The notes under the pieces: model-generated
Databases searched by the model: none
What the model was told of the DNA's origin: nothing
What the model saw: the letters and a program-made list of their open reading frames with translations, nothing else
Shown here: positions 18,055 to 24,774 of the stretch, piece after piece
Numbering within the stretch: position 1 is the first letter of the stretch
How the letters are laid out: each line of letters begins with the position of its first letter
Made by a program: the position numbers and the translations under genes
Assembly: GCF_001399755.1 (NCBI RefSeq)
Contig: NZ_LJCP01000014.1
Location: 1 to 64,000 of the forward strand
Length of the DNA: 64,000 nucleotides
Source: Thiohalorhabdus denitrificans
Lineage (GTDB): Bacteria > Pseudomonadota > Gammaproteobacteria > Thiohalorhabdales > Thiohalorhabdaceae
Reading direction: 5' to 3'

Positions 18055-18100
18055 GATTGCAGAACCAAGCCGAGGGCAGAGAATCTTGCCAAATGCAATA
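18055..18100 (-). promoter_or_regulatory. Candidate enhancer pair for the NtrC-type regulator
   Basis: Inverted sites GATTGCA (18055-18061) and TGCAATACGGAC (18094-18105), with centres 39 bases apart. The near one is 59 bases from the -24 end of the sigma-54 promoter. An A-rich stretch lies between (18000-18035). Spacing matches the pairs at 14433 and 21262. Confidence 0.55.
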
Positions 18101-18141
18101 CGGACATCCCGGGCTGTCCGATACAGTGTGAACGGTTTCAG

Positions 18142-18235
18142 ATTCGCCCGCTGAAGCAAGCTCCTACAGGTAGCGGCAATGGGTTGTAGGAGCCCACTTC
18201 AGTGGGCGATTGGTCGACCTGCTAAAGCAGGTTTC
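18142..18235. repeat. Second-class hairpin repeats (three units)
   Basis: Units TCGCCCGCTGAAGCAAGCTCC..., TGTAGGAGCCCACTTCAGTGG... and GTCGACCTGCTAAAGCAGGTTTC follow one another with alternating orientation between the rhodanese control region and the end of the YeeE-TusA operon. No gene lies in 17918-18317 apart from these and the regulatory sites. Confidence 0.65.
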
Positions 18236-18254
18236 TTTCGCCGGACCGAACAAC

Positions 18255-18278
18255 AAAAAAGCCGCCCGAAGGCGGCTT
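18255..18278 (-). terminator. Rho-independent terminator of the YeeE-TusA-DsrE-like operon
   Basis: Minus-strand stem AAGCCGCC-TTCG-GGCGGCTT with a stable UUCG-type loop runs into TTTTTT. It lies about 40 bases after the last small gene. Confidence 0.9.
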
Positions 18279-18317
18279 GGCTTCCCGAAGGGCATGGCTG
18301 CCCTGCTTCACAGCTCC

Positions 18318-18506
18318 CTACCAGCAGAACACCCGGTCCGCCTCGGTCAGGGCACTGAACAGCTCGGCGTCGAACTCCTCGGGGCCGGCCTCGCGCTCGG
18401 CGAGGCAGACCGTGCGACAGGAGTGGGCGTCGTCCAGGGCGTCGAGGACGCTGTTCACTCCCTCGCTGAGGTCCTCCCGTCTGCGGACCACGTGCAGTAT
18501 CTCCAT
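18318..18506 (-). CDS. Small DsrE/TusB-like protein
   Basis: 62 residues; ATG at 18506 with GGAG 8 bases upstream. It begins MEILHVVRRRED and ends with ADRVFCW. The hydrophobic start, the short length and a C-terminal Trp recall TusB/DsrH subunits, which act in the DsrEFH/TusBCD sulfur relay, but the similarity is weak and no family was confirmed. Three cysteines (HSCRTVC and FCW) could carry sulfur. It is the last gene of the operon, 27 bases after the next DsrE-like gene. Confidence 0.5.
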   Translation of the reverse strand: MEILHVVRRREDLSEGVNSVLDALDDAHSCRTVCLAEREAGPEEFDAELFSALTEADRVFCW

Positions 18507-18533
18507 GGTCGGGCTCCTCCCGGTTCTCGGAAT

Positions 18534-18812
18534 CTACAGGGCCAGCACCGCGTCGTAGCCGGGCAGGCGCTCGGCCAGGGCGGCGGGGGCCACGCTTCCG
18601 CCCGGGGCCTCGTGGCCGGGCACGGCGGACACCGGCTCCACGTCGGCGAACTCCAGCACCTCCATCTGCTCCTCCACGGCCGGCGTGTCGGCCAGCGGCT
18701 CGTCGAGGACATAGACGTCCACCGCGTGGTCCGTCAGCGTCATGCCCCCGGCCACCCGGAGGGCCTCCGCCTGGTTGTGGCGGACCAAAACCGCAACCTG
18801 CTTCTCCGTCAT
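18534..18812 (-). CDS. DsrE-like small protein
   Basis: 92 residues from the ATG at 18812, which has a perfect AAGGAGGA 6 bases upstream; the open frame to 18896 is not needed. It opens with KQVAVLVRHNQAEALRVAGG and ends YDAVLAL, the alpha/beta pattern of small DsrE-family subunits. No cysteine is present, so it would be a structural rather than a sulfur-carrying subunit if it forms a complex with its neighbours. It lies between two other small DsrE-like genes on the same strand. Confidence 0.55.
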   Translation of the reverse strand: MTEKQVAVLVRHNQAEALRVAGGMTLTDHAVDVYVLDEPLADTPAVEEQMEVLEFADVEPVSAVPGHEAPGGSVAPAALAERLPGYDAVLAL

Positions 18813-18892
18813 GGGCTCCTCCTTGCGCAGGCCCGACGGCTCGGGCCGGCTCCCTCGTTCTCGTGCCCGCCCCGGGCGGGGCGGGGTCTCGA

Positions 18893-19192
18893 TCAAAGCA
18901 CCAGGACCTTCTCGGCCCAGCCCATCATCAGGGCGTTCTGGTACTGGCTGGCGTACTGGTAGCCCGGCAGCGGCTCCCCGAGCTTGAAGCGCTCCCAGCT
19001 GTGCTCGCAGACGGTGACCCCGGCGCCGGCCTCCTCGGCGGCGGCGCGGAACTCGGGGTCCTGCAGCACCTTAACGCCGGCGTCGGTGAGGAAGCAGGCC
19101 GCCTCCGCCCCGTTGGCCGCCGCCTGCCGCAGAAGGCCGGTGGCGCAGCCGGGGAATTCGTCCGTGGCCACCAGGACTCCGATCTTGCTCAA
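18893..19192 (-). CDS. DsrE/F-family sulfur relay-like protein
   Basis: 99 residues with a TTG start at 19192, preceded by GGGGAGG. The fold signature is IGVLVATDEFPGCATGLLRQAAANG, then ACFLTDAGVKVLQD, then GAGVTVCEHSWERF where Cys could be the sulfur acceptor, and a final WAEKVLVL. DsrE-family proteins pass persulfide sulfur to or from TusA. It follows the 28-residue membrane peptide and tusA in the operon, consistent with such a relay. Confidence 0.62.
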   Translation of the reverse strand: MSKIGVLVATDEFPGCATGLLRQAAANGAEAACFLTDAGVKVLQDPEFRAAAEEAGAGVTVCEHSWERFKLGEPLPGYQYASQYQNALMMGWAEKVLVL

Positions 19193-19242
19193 TGCCTTTT
19201 CCTCCCCTTTGCCGCGCGGATCCCGGCCGCGCGGTCCGCTGG

Positions 19243-19329
19243 CTAAAAGTTGGCTACCCAGATGGAATAGCCGATGAATACAAGACAGACTGCCCAGATC
19301 GCCGCCAATGGCCGGTTCATGGCTTGCAT
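19243..19329 (-). CDS. 28-residue single-span membrane peptide
   Basis: A short frame encodes MQAMNRPLAAIWAVCLVFIG followed by YSIWVANF and a TAG stop. GGAGAGGGGGA lies just upstream of the ATG. A single hydrophobic span (about residues 8-27) makes it a likely inner-membrane microprotein. It sits exactly between tusA and the DsrE-like gene, 10 bases after the tusA stop, so it is translated from the same message. It could assist the YeeE-type transporter; this is inference from position only. Confidence 0.6.
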   Translation of the reverse strand: MQAMNRPLAAIWAVCLVFIGYSIWVANF

Positions 19330-19339
19330 TCCCCCTCTC

Positions 19340-19591
19340 CTACAGTTTCCGGATCTTCCAGCAGAAGCTGCCGCCGCTGTCCTGCTTCTCCAGCAGCTCG
19401 TTGCCCTCGGATTCGCACATGGACTCGATGGACTCCCCCGAGGAGGGGTTGTCGAAGATCAGCGCCAGGATCTCCCCGGAACCCATCTTGCCCAGGGCCT
19501 TCTTGGTATACATCTGCGGGTGGGGGCAGACGTAGCCCGTGACGTCCAGCTGGTACTCGCCTTCGCCGGTCTTCTCGAACTTCACCGCCAT
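19340..19591 (-). CDS. tusA: TusA-family sulfur carrier protein
   Basis: 83 residues from the ATG at 19591 with GGAG 7 bases upstream. The core is LDVTGYVCPHPQMYTKKAL, giving the CPxP motif (Cys22, Pro23, Pro25) whose cysteine carries persulfide sulfur. Length and the beta-alpha-beta-alpha order match TusA. The usual hydrophobic residue between the prolines is His here, and extra cysteines (MCESEG, SFCWKIRKL) are present. It lies 55 bases after the YeeE-type transporter gene; YeeE-TusA pairing is a known arrangement for thiosulfate or sulfur import. Confidence 0.88.
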   Translation of the reverse strand: MAVKFEKTGEGEYQLDVTGYVCPHPQMYTKKALGKMGSGEILALIFDNPSSGESIESMCESEGNELLEKQDSGGSFCWKIRKL

Positions 19592-19646
19592 GATCGTTCT
19601 CCTATCGATACGCGGGGCCGGCCCGGGGCCGGCCCACTCCCGTCGT

Positions 19647-21119
19647 TTACAGGTCGAAGTCCATCTCTTTCGCGGCCTTGCGGTCCACCCACCAGTTAAA
19701 GACCTGCACAGCGGCGTAGGCGCCGATCGCCATGCCGGCCAGGAAGATCCAGCCGCTGAGGTCGCCGTTGGTGACGGCGGCGAAGAAGGCACCGATGTTG
19801 CAGCCCATGGCCAGGCGGGCGCCGATGCCCATGAGCGTGCCGCCCACCAGGGCGAAGATGGCGGTCTCCAGGTTGGGCTTCTTCCATTTGAACTCCCGGT
19901 TGACCAGGGCAATCATCATGGCGCCCAGGATGATGCCGATGGACATGAGCAGCGGGGCGTTCAGGAACGGGTTGGGCAGCCCGTTCTCCAGGCCGAAGTA
20001 GATGTTGTCCATGTAATTGAAGCCCATCCGCTCCATCACCCAGCCGCCCAGCTGGGCCTCCTGGGTGGTGATGTACCAGTAGCCCGGATCGAACACCGTG
20101 TTCTGGATGGAGAGGCCGGTGTCATGGCCCATGCGGCCCATGAGCTCGCCGAAGTTGAAGATGTCGTACTTCTCCCGGAGCCCGCCGATCACCCACATCT
20201 GCAGGCCGGCGAACACGCCCAGCCCCAGGCCGGCCAGGGCCGTCTTCTTGGAGGAGGTGAGCAGGGCCCAGATGCCGCGCAGCTCGTTGCGCAAACCCAC
20301 GGGGCCCTCGGTGAGGCCCTCGCGGCGCAGATAGCCCTTGCGGAAATAGAAAGCGTAGAGCACCAGCACGATGGCCAGGGCGGGCAGGATGGCGCCCAGC
20401 AGGGCGTTGCCCAGGAAGGCCCCCGCCACGGTGCCCTCCATGCCGAGCAGGCCGGCCACGGTGCCGCCGGAAAGCTCCCAGATGTAGCCGGCCATGAACT
20501 GGTCGAACCAGCCCTCGGTCACGGACAGGCTTTCCGGCATCCCGGTGGCCGCGGCGTTCTCCGACCAGGACTCGGGCACCAGGCCGTCCGTCCAGGTGCC
20601 GGTGGCCACGAACCAGGCCTGGGAGAAGGAGATGGCCACCAGCACCAGCATGGAGCCGCCGTTGCCCTCCCCGGCCTTGTACAGAGAGCCGGAGGCGCAG
20701 CCGCCGGTGAAGACGATGCCGAACCCGAAGATGGCCGCCCCGATCAGGATGTGCCAGCCCAGGGGATGCGGGTGGAACGGGCTGATCCCCGCGGCGGTGA
20801 CCGCCGCGGCCGTCAGGGAGTACAGCACCACCGCGATCATCACCCCCACCGCCATGCGCGGGACGTTCATGCTGAACAGGTCCCGCACCGCGGAGGCCAT
20901 GCAGAACCGGCCGTACTGCAGCAGGATGCCGTACACCAGGCCGAACCAGAGGTAGGAGATCAGGTAGATCCAGCGCTGGTCCACGGACAGCGCCCACATG
21001 GAGGCCACGGTCGCCGCCCCGAGCACCCCCAGGGCGTAGAGGGGGCCCCGGTTCTCCTGCGCCTTCGCGACCTGGGCGCCCGCCTCCGCCGACGCGCCCG
21101 CGTTCGTTCCGTTCGCCAT
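19647..21119 (-). CDS. YeeE/YedE family sulfur (or selenium) transporter
   Basis: 490 residues, ATG at 21119 with GGGGAGAGG upstream. About ten or more membrane spans carry the three signature cysteine motifs of the family: QYGRFCMASAVRD (Cys73), FTGGCASGSLYKAG and LAMGCNIGAFFAA, where the cysteines relay a sulfur ion through the membrane. It is about 100 residues longer than E. coli YeeE, with an extra central hydrophilic loop. It is the first gene of the unit ahead of tusA and has a sigma-54 promoter 72 bases upstream. Thiosulfate is the known substrate of YeeE; selenium has been proposed for YedE. The choice cannot be made here. Confidence 0.88.
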   Translation of the reverse strand: MANGTNAGASAEAGAQVAKAQENRGPLYALGVLGAATVASMWALSVDQRWIYLISYLWFGLVYGILLQYGRFCMASAVRDLFSMNVPRMAVGVMIAVVLYSLTAAAVTAAGISPFHPHPLGWHILIGAAIFGFGIVFTGGCASGSLYKAGEGNGGSMLVLVAISFSQAWFVATGTWTDGLVPESWSENAAATGMPESLSVTEGWFDQFMAGYIWELSGGTVAGLLGMEGTVAGAFLGNALLGAILPALAIVLVLYAFYFRKGYLRREGLTEGPVGLRNELRGIWALLTSSKKTALAGLGLGVFAGLQMWVIGGLREKYDIFNFGELMGRMGHDTGLSIQNTVFDPGYWYITTQEAQLGGWVMERMGFNYMDNIYFGLENGLPNPFLNAPLLMSIGIILGAMMIALVNREFKWKKPNLETAIFALVGGTLMGIGARLAMGCNIGAFFAAVTNGDLSGWIFLAGMAIGAYAAVQVFNWWVDRKAAKEMDFDL

Positions 21120-21190
21120 TTCCTCTCCCCTTGTTAACCGGCAGAACCGCGTGCCGAGGACATCGTGACCGGATTTTCCGCCCTCTATTA

Positions 21191-21206
21191 AGCAGGCTCC
21201 GTGCCA
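21191..21206 (-). promoter_or_regulatory. Sigma-54 promoter of the YeeE-TusA operon
   Basis: Minus-strand TGGCACGGAGCCTGCT matches TGGCACG-N4-TTGCW except for one base, with correct GG-GC spacing, 72 bases upstream of the YeeE start. Confidence 0.86.
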
Positions 21207-21261
21207 ACCTTACATATCTTTGTTTTTTAATGTTTTTTCTTCATTGAACCCCTTCCCGCGC

Positions 21262-21318
21262 CATCGCAAATTTCACTCGCCCCCGCTTACGCCGGGGAGC
21301 CGGCTGAAATTTGCAATG
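21262..21318 (-). promoter_or_regulatory. Candidate enhancer pair, long inverted repeat
   Basis: CATCGCAAATTTCA (21262-21275) and TGAAATTTGCAATG (21305-21318) form an inverted repeat matching at 13 of 14 bases. The near TGCGATG-type core is centred 59 bases from the -24 end and the two cores are 50 bases apart, one helical turn more than the 39 of the other two promoters. A T-rich block (21216-21240) lies between promoter and sites. Confidence 0.6.
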
Positions 21319-21344
21319 CGGGTAGGGAGAGGCCATTCCGGGGC

Positions 21345-21402
21345 GGGGCGCGGACGTGGTGGTCACCAACCACGATCGGGTGCCGGCGGACCCGGCCCTT
21401 GG
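21345..21402 (+). pseudogene. dinG-like helicase fragment
   Basis: The first 29 bases (21345-21373) are identical to 23309-23337 within dinG. The following 29 stay similar in the same frame: ADVVVTNHDRVPADPALG here against ADVVVTNHNLVLADLALG there. Nothing else of the gene is present. This looks like a relic of a local duplication or a second dinG-like gene; it is not expressed as a protein. Confidence 0.6.
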
Positions 21403-21477
21403 CGAGAGGGCTGGGGGTGTGGGGCGGTGGGGTGTCGGTATGGCAAAGGGTGGAGGGGACCGCGGTGGGGCGGCTCA

Positions 21478-21748
21478 CTGGTCGCGGCGGGGGCCGCCGC
21501 TCCTACAAAAGATCGGAGAGGCCCATTGGCCGGTGTAGGAACGGCCTCCAGGTCGCGACAATTGCGCCCCGGACGGCGGGTCGCGAGCTGGAGCTCGCTC
21601 CTACACCGGCTTACAAGCCTCTGGTAGGCGCGCCTCTCCGGCAGGATTCGCCGAAAAGGGCATAACAAGAATTGAAGCGGTCGCGGCGCGGCCGCCGCTC
21701 CTACAACGGCAAAGGGGCCGGTAGGAGCGGCGGCCCCCGCCGCGACCA
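21478..21748. repeat. REP-like palindrome cluster (five units)
   Basis: Units at about 21482-21507 (inverted), 21535-21561, 21578-21606 (inverted), 21676-21706 (inverted) and 21721-21748 share GTAGGAGCGGC or GTAGGAACGGC ends and CGCGAC ends around a variable centre. They fill most of the 690-base gene-free interval between the YeeE start and the DJ-1 gene. Confidence 0.8.
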
Positions 21749-21810
21749 GCCAGCCAGGGTGCCGCGACAGGTGGGCCGCTCCAGGGGGAGCCGGCCGGAG
21801 GGGCGAACGT

Positions 21811-22473
21811 TCAGGAGGCCAGCGCCTCCATCACCGTCTGGGCGGCGTGGCGGCTGGACTGCGGGTTCTGACCCGTGATCAGGTTTCCGTCCACCTCCAC
21901 GTGGTCCTCCCAGTCGTCGGCGGCCACCACCTTGCCGCCGGCCTCCCGCAGGCGGCTCTCGAGGAGAAACGGCATCAGGGCTTTTAGCTGGACGGCCTCC
22001 TCCTCGCCGTTGGTGAAAACGGTCAAGGTGTGGCCTTCCACGATGGGACGGCCGTCGGGGCCGTTGGCGTGCACCAGGGCGGCGGGGCCGTGACAGACCC
22101 CGGAGATAACCTTGTCGTCGGCGTTCATGCGCTCGATGACCCGGATCAGCTCGGCGTTATCCGGGAAGTCGAACATGGTGCCGTGGCCGCCGGGCAGGAA
22201 GATCGCGTCGAAGTCCTCCTGCGCCACCTCCTCCAGGGGCCTGGTGGCCTGGATAACGGGCCAGGCCTCGTCCCCGCTGGTGTCCTCCGGGGCGCTGCGC
22301 GGATCGATGGGGGCCGGGCCGCCCCTGGGGCTGGCCACCACCACCTCCGCGCCCTGGTCGCGGAAGAGCCGGTACGGGACGGCGAACTCCTCGTACCAGA
22401 GGCCGGTGGCGTGCTCCTCGTCGATGCGGTCATGGCTGGTTACCACCATCAGGATCCTGGGTGGGTTGTTCAT
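21811..22473 (-). CDS. DJ-1/PfpI family protein (class I glutamine amidotransferase fold)
   Basis: 220 residues from the ATG at 22473, with GGAGG 7 bases upstream; the open frame to 22539 is not needed. ILMVVTSHDRI, TGLWYEEFAVPY, FLPGGHGTMFDF and SGVCHGPAALV (nucleophile Cys127 in the elbow) are typical of Hsp31/DJ-1-like glyoxalase or chaperone proteins. It ends GNLITGQNPQSSRHAAQTVME, also family-typical. It is a single-gene unit with a Fur-like palindrome overlapping a weak promoter upstream, suggesting stress or iron-linked expression. The activity is probably methylglyoxal or protein-damage related. Confidence 0.85.
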   Translation of the reverse strand: MNNPPRILMVVTSHDRIDEEHATGLWYEEFAVPYRLFRDQGAEVVVASPRGGPAPIDPRSAPEDTSGDEAWPVIQATRPLEEVAQEDFDAIFLPGGHGTMFDFPDNAELIRVIERMNADDKVISGVCHGPAALVHANGPDGRPIVEGHTLTVFTNGEEEAVQLKALMPFLLESRLREAGGKVVAADDWEDHVEVDGNLITGQNPQSSRHAAQTVMEALAS

Positions 22474-22491
22474 GGCAGAACCTCCCTGCAG

Positions 22492-22539
22492 AAGAATAAC
22501 TATTCTTATCGTTATCACCCCCGCGCACCGGCTCTGCAA
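22492..22539 (-). promoter_or_regulatory. Candidate sigma-70 promoter with Fur-like operator
   Basis: Minus-strand TTGCAG (22534-22539), a 17-base spacer and GATAAC (22511-22516) form the -35/-10 pair. The palindrome AAGAATAACTATTCTT (22492-22507), with adjoining GATAAC GATAAG hexamers, resembles a Fur box. The layout and flanking bases parallel the element at 9075-9125. Confidence 0.42.
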
Positions 22540-22662
22540 CGATCTGCGGGTTCAGCCCGCGCCCGGAGGGGATTCATCCGGATGCGCGTCGCCTTAAACC
22601 TTGGTGCTCGACAGCCGGGTTAGAATGAGGCGCTCAAACGCAACCCGGAAGCCTCGGCCCCC

Positions 22663-24774
22663 ATGCCTACCGAAGAAGCCAAGACCCGCATACGCGCCGC
22701 CTTCGAGCGCATCAAGCAGACCCTGCCGGAGTTCCGGGACCGCAAGGTGCAGCGGTGGATGATCGCGGAGGTGGGCCGGACCCTCTCGGCGGAGGACGAC
22801 GGCCCGGGCATCCTCGCCCTGGAGGCGGGCACGGGGACGGGCAAGTCCCTGGGCTACCTGCTGCCGGGCATCGTGGTGGCCCAGGAGGAGCAGCGGACCC
22901 TGGTGGTCTCCACCGGCACGGTGGCGCTGCAGGAGCAGCTGCTGCACAAGGACCTGCCGCTGGTGGCGCAATACGGGGGGCTGGAGTTCCGCTCCCAGCT
23001 GGCCAAGGGCCGCGGGCGTTACGCCTGCATCCGGGACCTGGAGCGGGCGGCGGTGGACGACGAGGGCGACCAGATGGCCCTGGACGGCGCCCTCTGGGCG
23101 CAGCGGCCCTCCCGGGACGACGCCGAGACGGTGGCCGCCATGCACCGCGCCTGGAGCGCCGACGACTGGGACGGCGACCTGGACGCCTGGCCCGACGCCC
23201 TGTCCGGGGCCGTGCGCTCCCTGGTAACCACCAACCGCCACGGCTGCACGGGCGGCGCCTGCGCCCACCGCGAGCATTGCCCCTACTACCGCGACCGCGA
23301 CCGGGTGTGGGGCGCGGACGTGGTGGTCACCAACCACAACCTGGTGCTGGCGGACCTGGCCCTGGGTGGCGGCGTGGTGCTGCCGCCGCCGGAAAAGTGC
23401 CTGTACGTCTTCGACGAGGGCCACCACCTGCCCGGACGGGCGGTGGACCAGTTCCACGCCGCCGCGGGCTGCGAGGCGGCCCGCTCCTGGGTGGCGGAGC
23501 TGCCCAAGGCCGTGACCGAGGCGGTGGCCGCCCTGGGGGACGACAGCGGGCTCACGGAGCTGGCCGGCAGCGTCCAGGAGCGCAGCGAAGGCCTGGACGC
23601 CCTGCTCCAGGAGGCCCGCCAGACCCTCGCCGCCAATTGGCCGGCCGGAGAGGCGGAGCAGGAATGGCGCTTCCCCCGCGGCGAGGTGCCCGAGGACCTC
23701 CGCGCCCTGGCGGCCCGGGTGGCCGGCCCGGCGCGCGAGCTGGCGGCGCGTTTCCGCGAGCTGGGCAACAAGGCGGACAAGGCCCTGGAGGAGGCCCGTT
23801 CCCGCCAGGACGAAACCGAACAGGACGCCCTGAACAAGGTCCTTCCCCGGCTGGGCCTGGTCCGCGAGCGCTGCGAGAACCTGGAGGCGGCCTGGTCCGG
23901 CATGGCCGAGCCGGACCCAGAGGGCCGCCCGCCCCTGGCCCGCTGGATCGAGGCGGTCCCGGACCAGCAGGGCGACGGCGGGGACTACCGCGTCTCCGTC
24001 TCCCCCATCTCCGCCGCCGACGAGCTGCGCGAGAGCCTCTGGGACCGCTGCGCCGGGGCGCTGATCACCAGCGCCACCCTCACCTCCCTCGGCCGTTTCG
24101 ACCGCCTGCTGGGAAAGCTCGGCCTCGCCGAGGAGGGCCGGGCCAAGTGCCACCGCCTGCCCTCCCCCTTCGACTACGGCCAGGCCGCCCTCCACGTGCC
24201 CCGGGAACGCCTGCCCGACCCCCGCGACACCGAGGCCCACACGCAAGCCATCGCCGAGCTGCTCCCCGAGCGCCTGGACCCGGACCAGGGCAGCCTGGTG
24301 CTGTTCACCAGCCGCCGCCAGATGGAGGCGGTGCACGAGCGCCTGCCGGAGGACTGGCGAAAGCGCACCCGGTGCCAGGGCGCGGTGAGCCGGGAGCGGC
24401 TGCTCGCCGACCACGAGGCGGAGATCGAGGCCGGCCGGGGCAGCGTCCTGTTCGGACTGGCCTCCTTCGCCGAGGGCGTGGACCTGCCGGGCGCCCTGTG
24501 CCGGCACGTGGTCATCGCCCGCATCCCCTTCTCCGTGCCTACCACCCCGGTGGAGGCCACCACCCACGAGTGGGTGGAATCCCGTGGCGGCAAGCCCTTC
24601 TTCGAGATCAGCCTGCCCGACGCCAGCCTGCGCCTGATCCAGGCCGTCGGGCGGCTGATCCGCAGCGAGGACGACTGGGGCACCGTCACCATCCTCGACC
24701 CCCGCGTCGTCACCAAACCCTACGGCCGGGATCTGCTCGACAGCCTGCCGCCCATCCCCCGCCACACCACCTGA
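22663..24774 (+). CDS. dinG: ATP-dependent DNA helicase DinG
   Basis: 703 residues, close to the 716 of E. coli DinG. The XPD-like superfamily 2 features are Walker A EAGTGTGKS (Lys61), the iron-sulfur cysteines Cys122, Cys195, Cys200 and Cys206 (GRGRYACIRD and HGCTGGACAHREHC), the DEGHH box near 251-255, ITSATL and, near the end, LIQAVGRLIRS. The protein unwinds DNA 5' to 3' and clears R-loops and other structures. No clear LexA box was seen upstream, so SOS control is not shown. A 58-base fragment resembling part of this gene lies at 21345-21402. Confidence 0.92.
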   Translation: MPTEEAKTRIRAAFERIKQTLPEFRDRKVQRWMIAEVGRTLSAEDDGPGILALEAGTGTGKSLGYLLPGIVVAQEEQRTLVVSTGTVALQEQLLHKDLPLVAQYGGLEFRSQLAKGRGRYACIRDLERAAVDDEGDQMALDGALWAQRPSRDDAETVAAMHRAWSADDWDGDLDAWPDALSGAVRSLVTTNRHGCTGGACAHREHCPYYRDRDRVWGADVVVTNHNLVLADLALGGGVVLPPPEKCLYVFDEGHHLPGRAVDQFHAAAGCEAARSWVAELPKAVTEAVAALGDDSGLTELAGSVQERSEGLDALLQEARQTLAANWPAGEAEQEWRFPRGEVPEDLRALAARVAGPARELAARFRELGNKADKALEEARSRQDETEQDALNKVLPRLGLVRERCENLEAAWSGMAEPDPEGRPPLARWIEAVPDQQGDGGDYRVSVSPISAADELRESLWDRCAGALITSATLTSLGRFDRLLGKLGLAEEGRAKCHRLPSPFDYGQAALHVPRERLPDPRDTEAHTQAIAELLPERLDPDQGSLVLFTSRRQMEAVHERLPEDWRKRTRCQGAVSRERLLADHEAEIEAGRGSVLFGLASFAEGVDLPGALCRHVVIARIPFSVPTTPVEATTHEWVESRGGKPFFEISLPDASLRLIQAVGRLIRSEDDWGTVTILDPRVVTKPYGRDLLDSLPPIPRHTT

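Noticed and set aside
21399-21665. Small open frames in the gap before the DJ-1 gene
   Set aside because: They run through REP units and a dinG fragment, with no ribosome site or protein-like composition.
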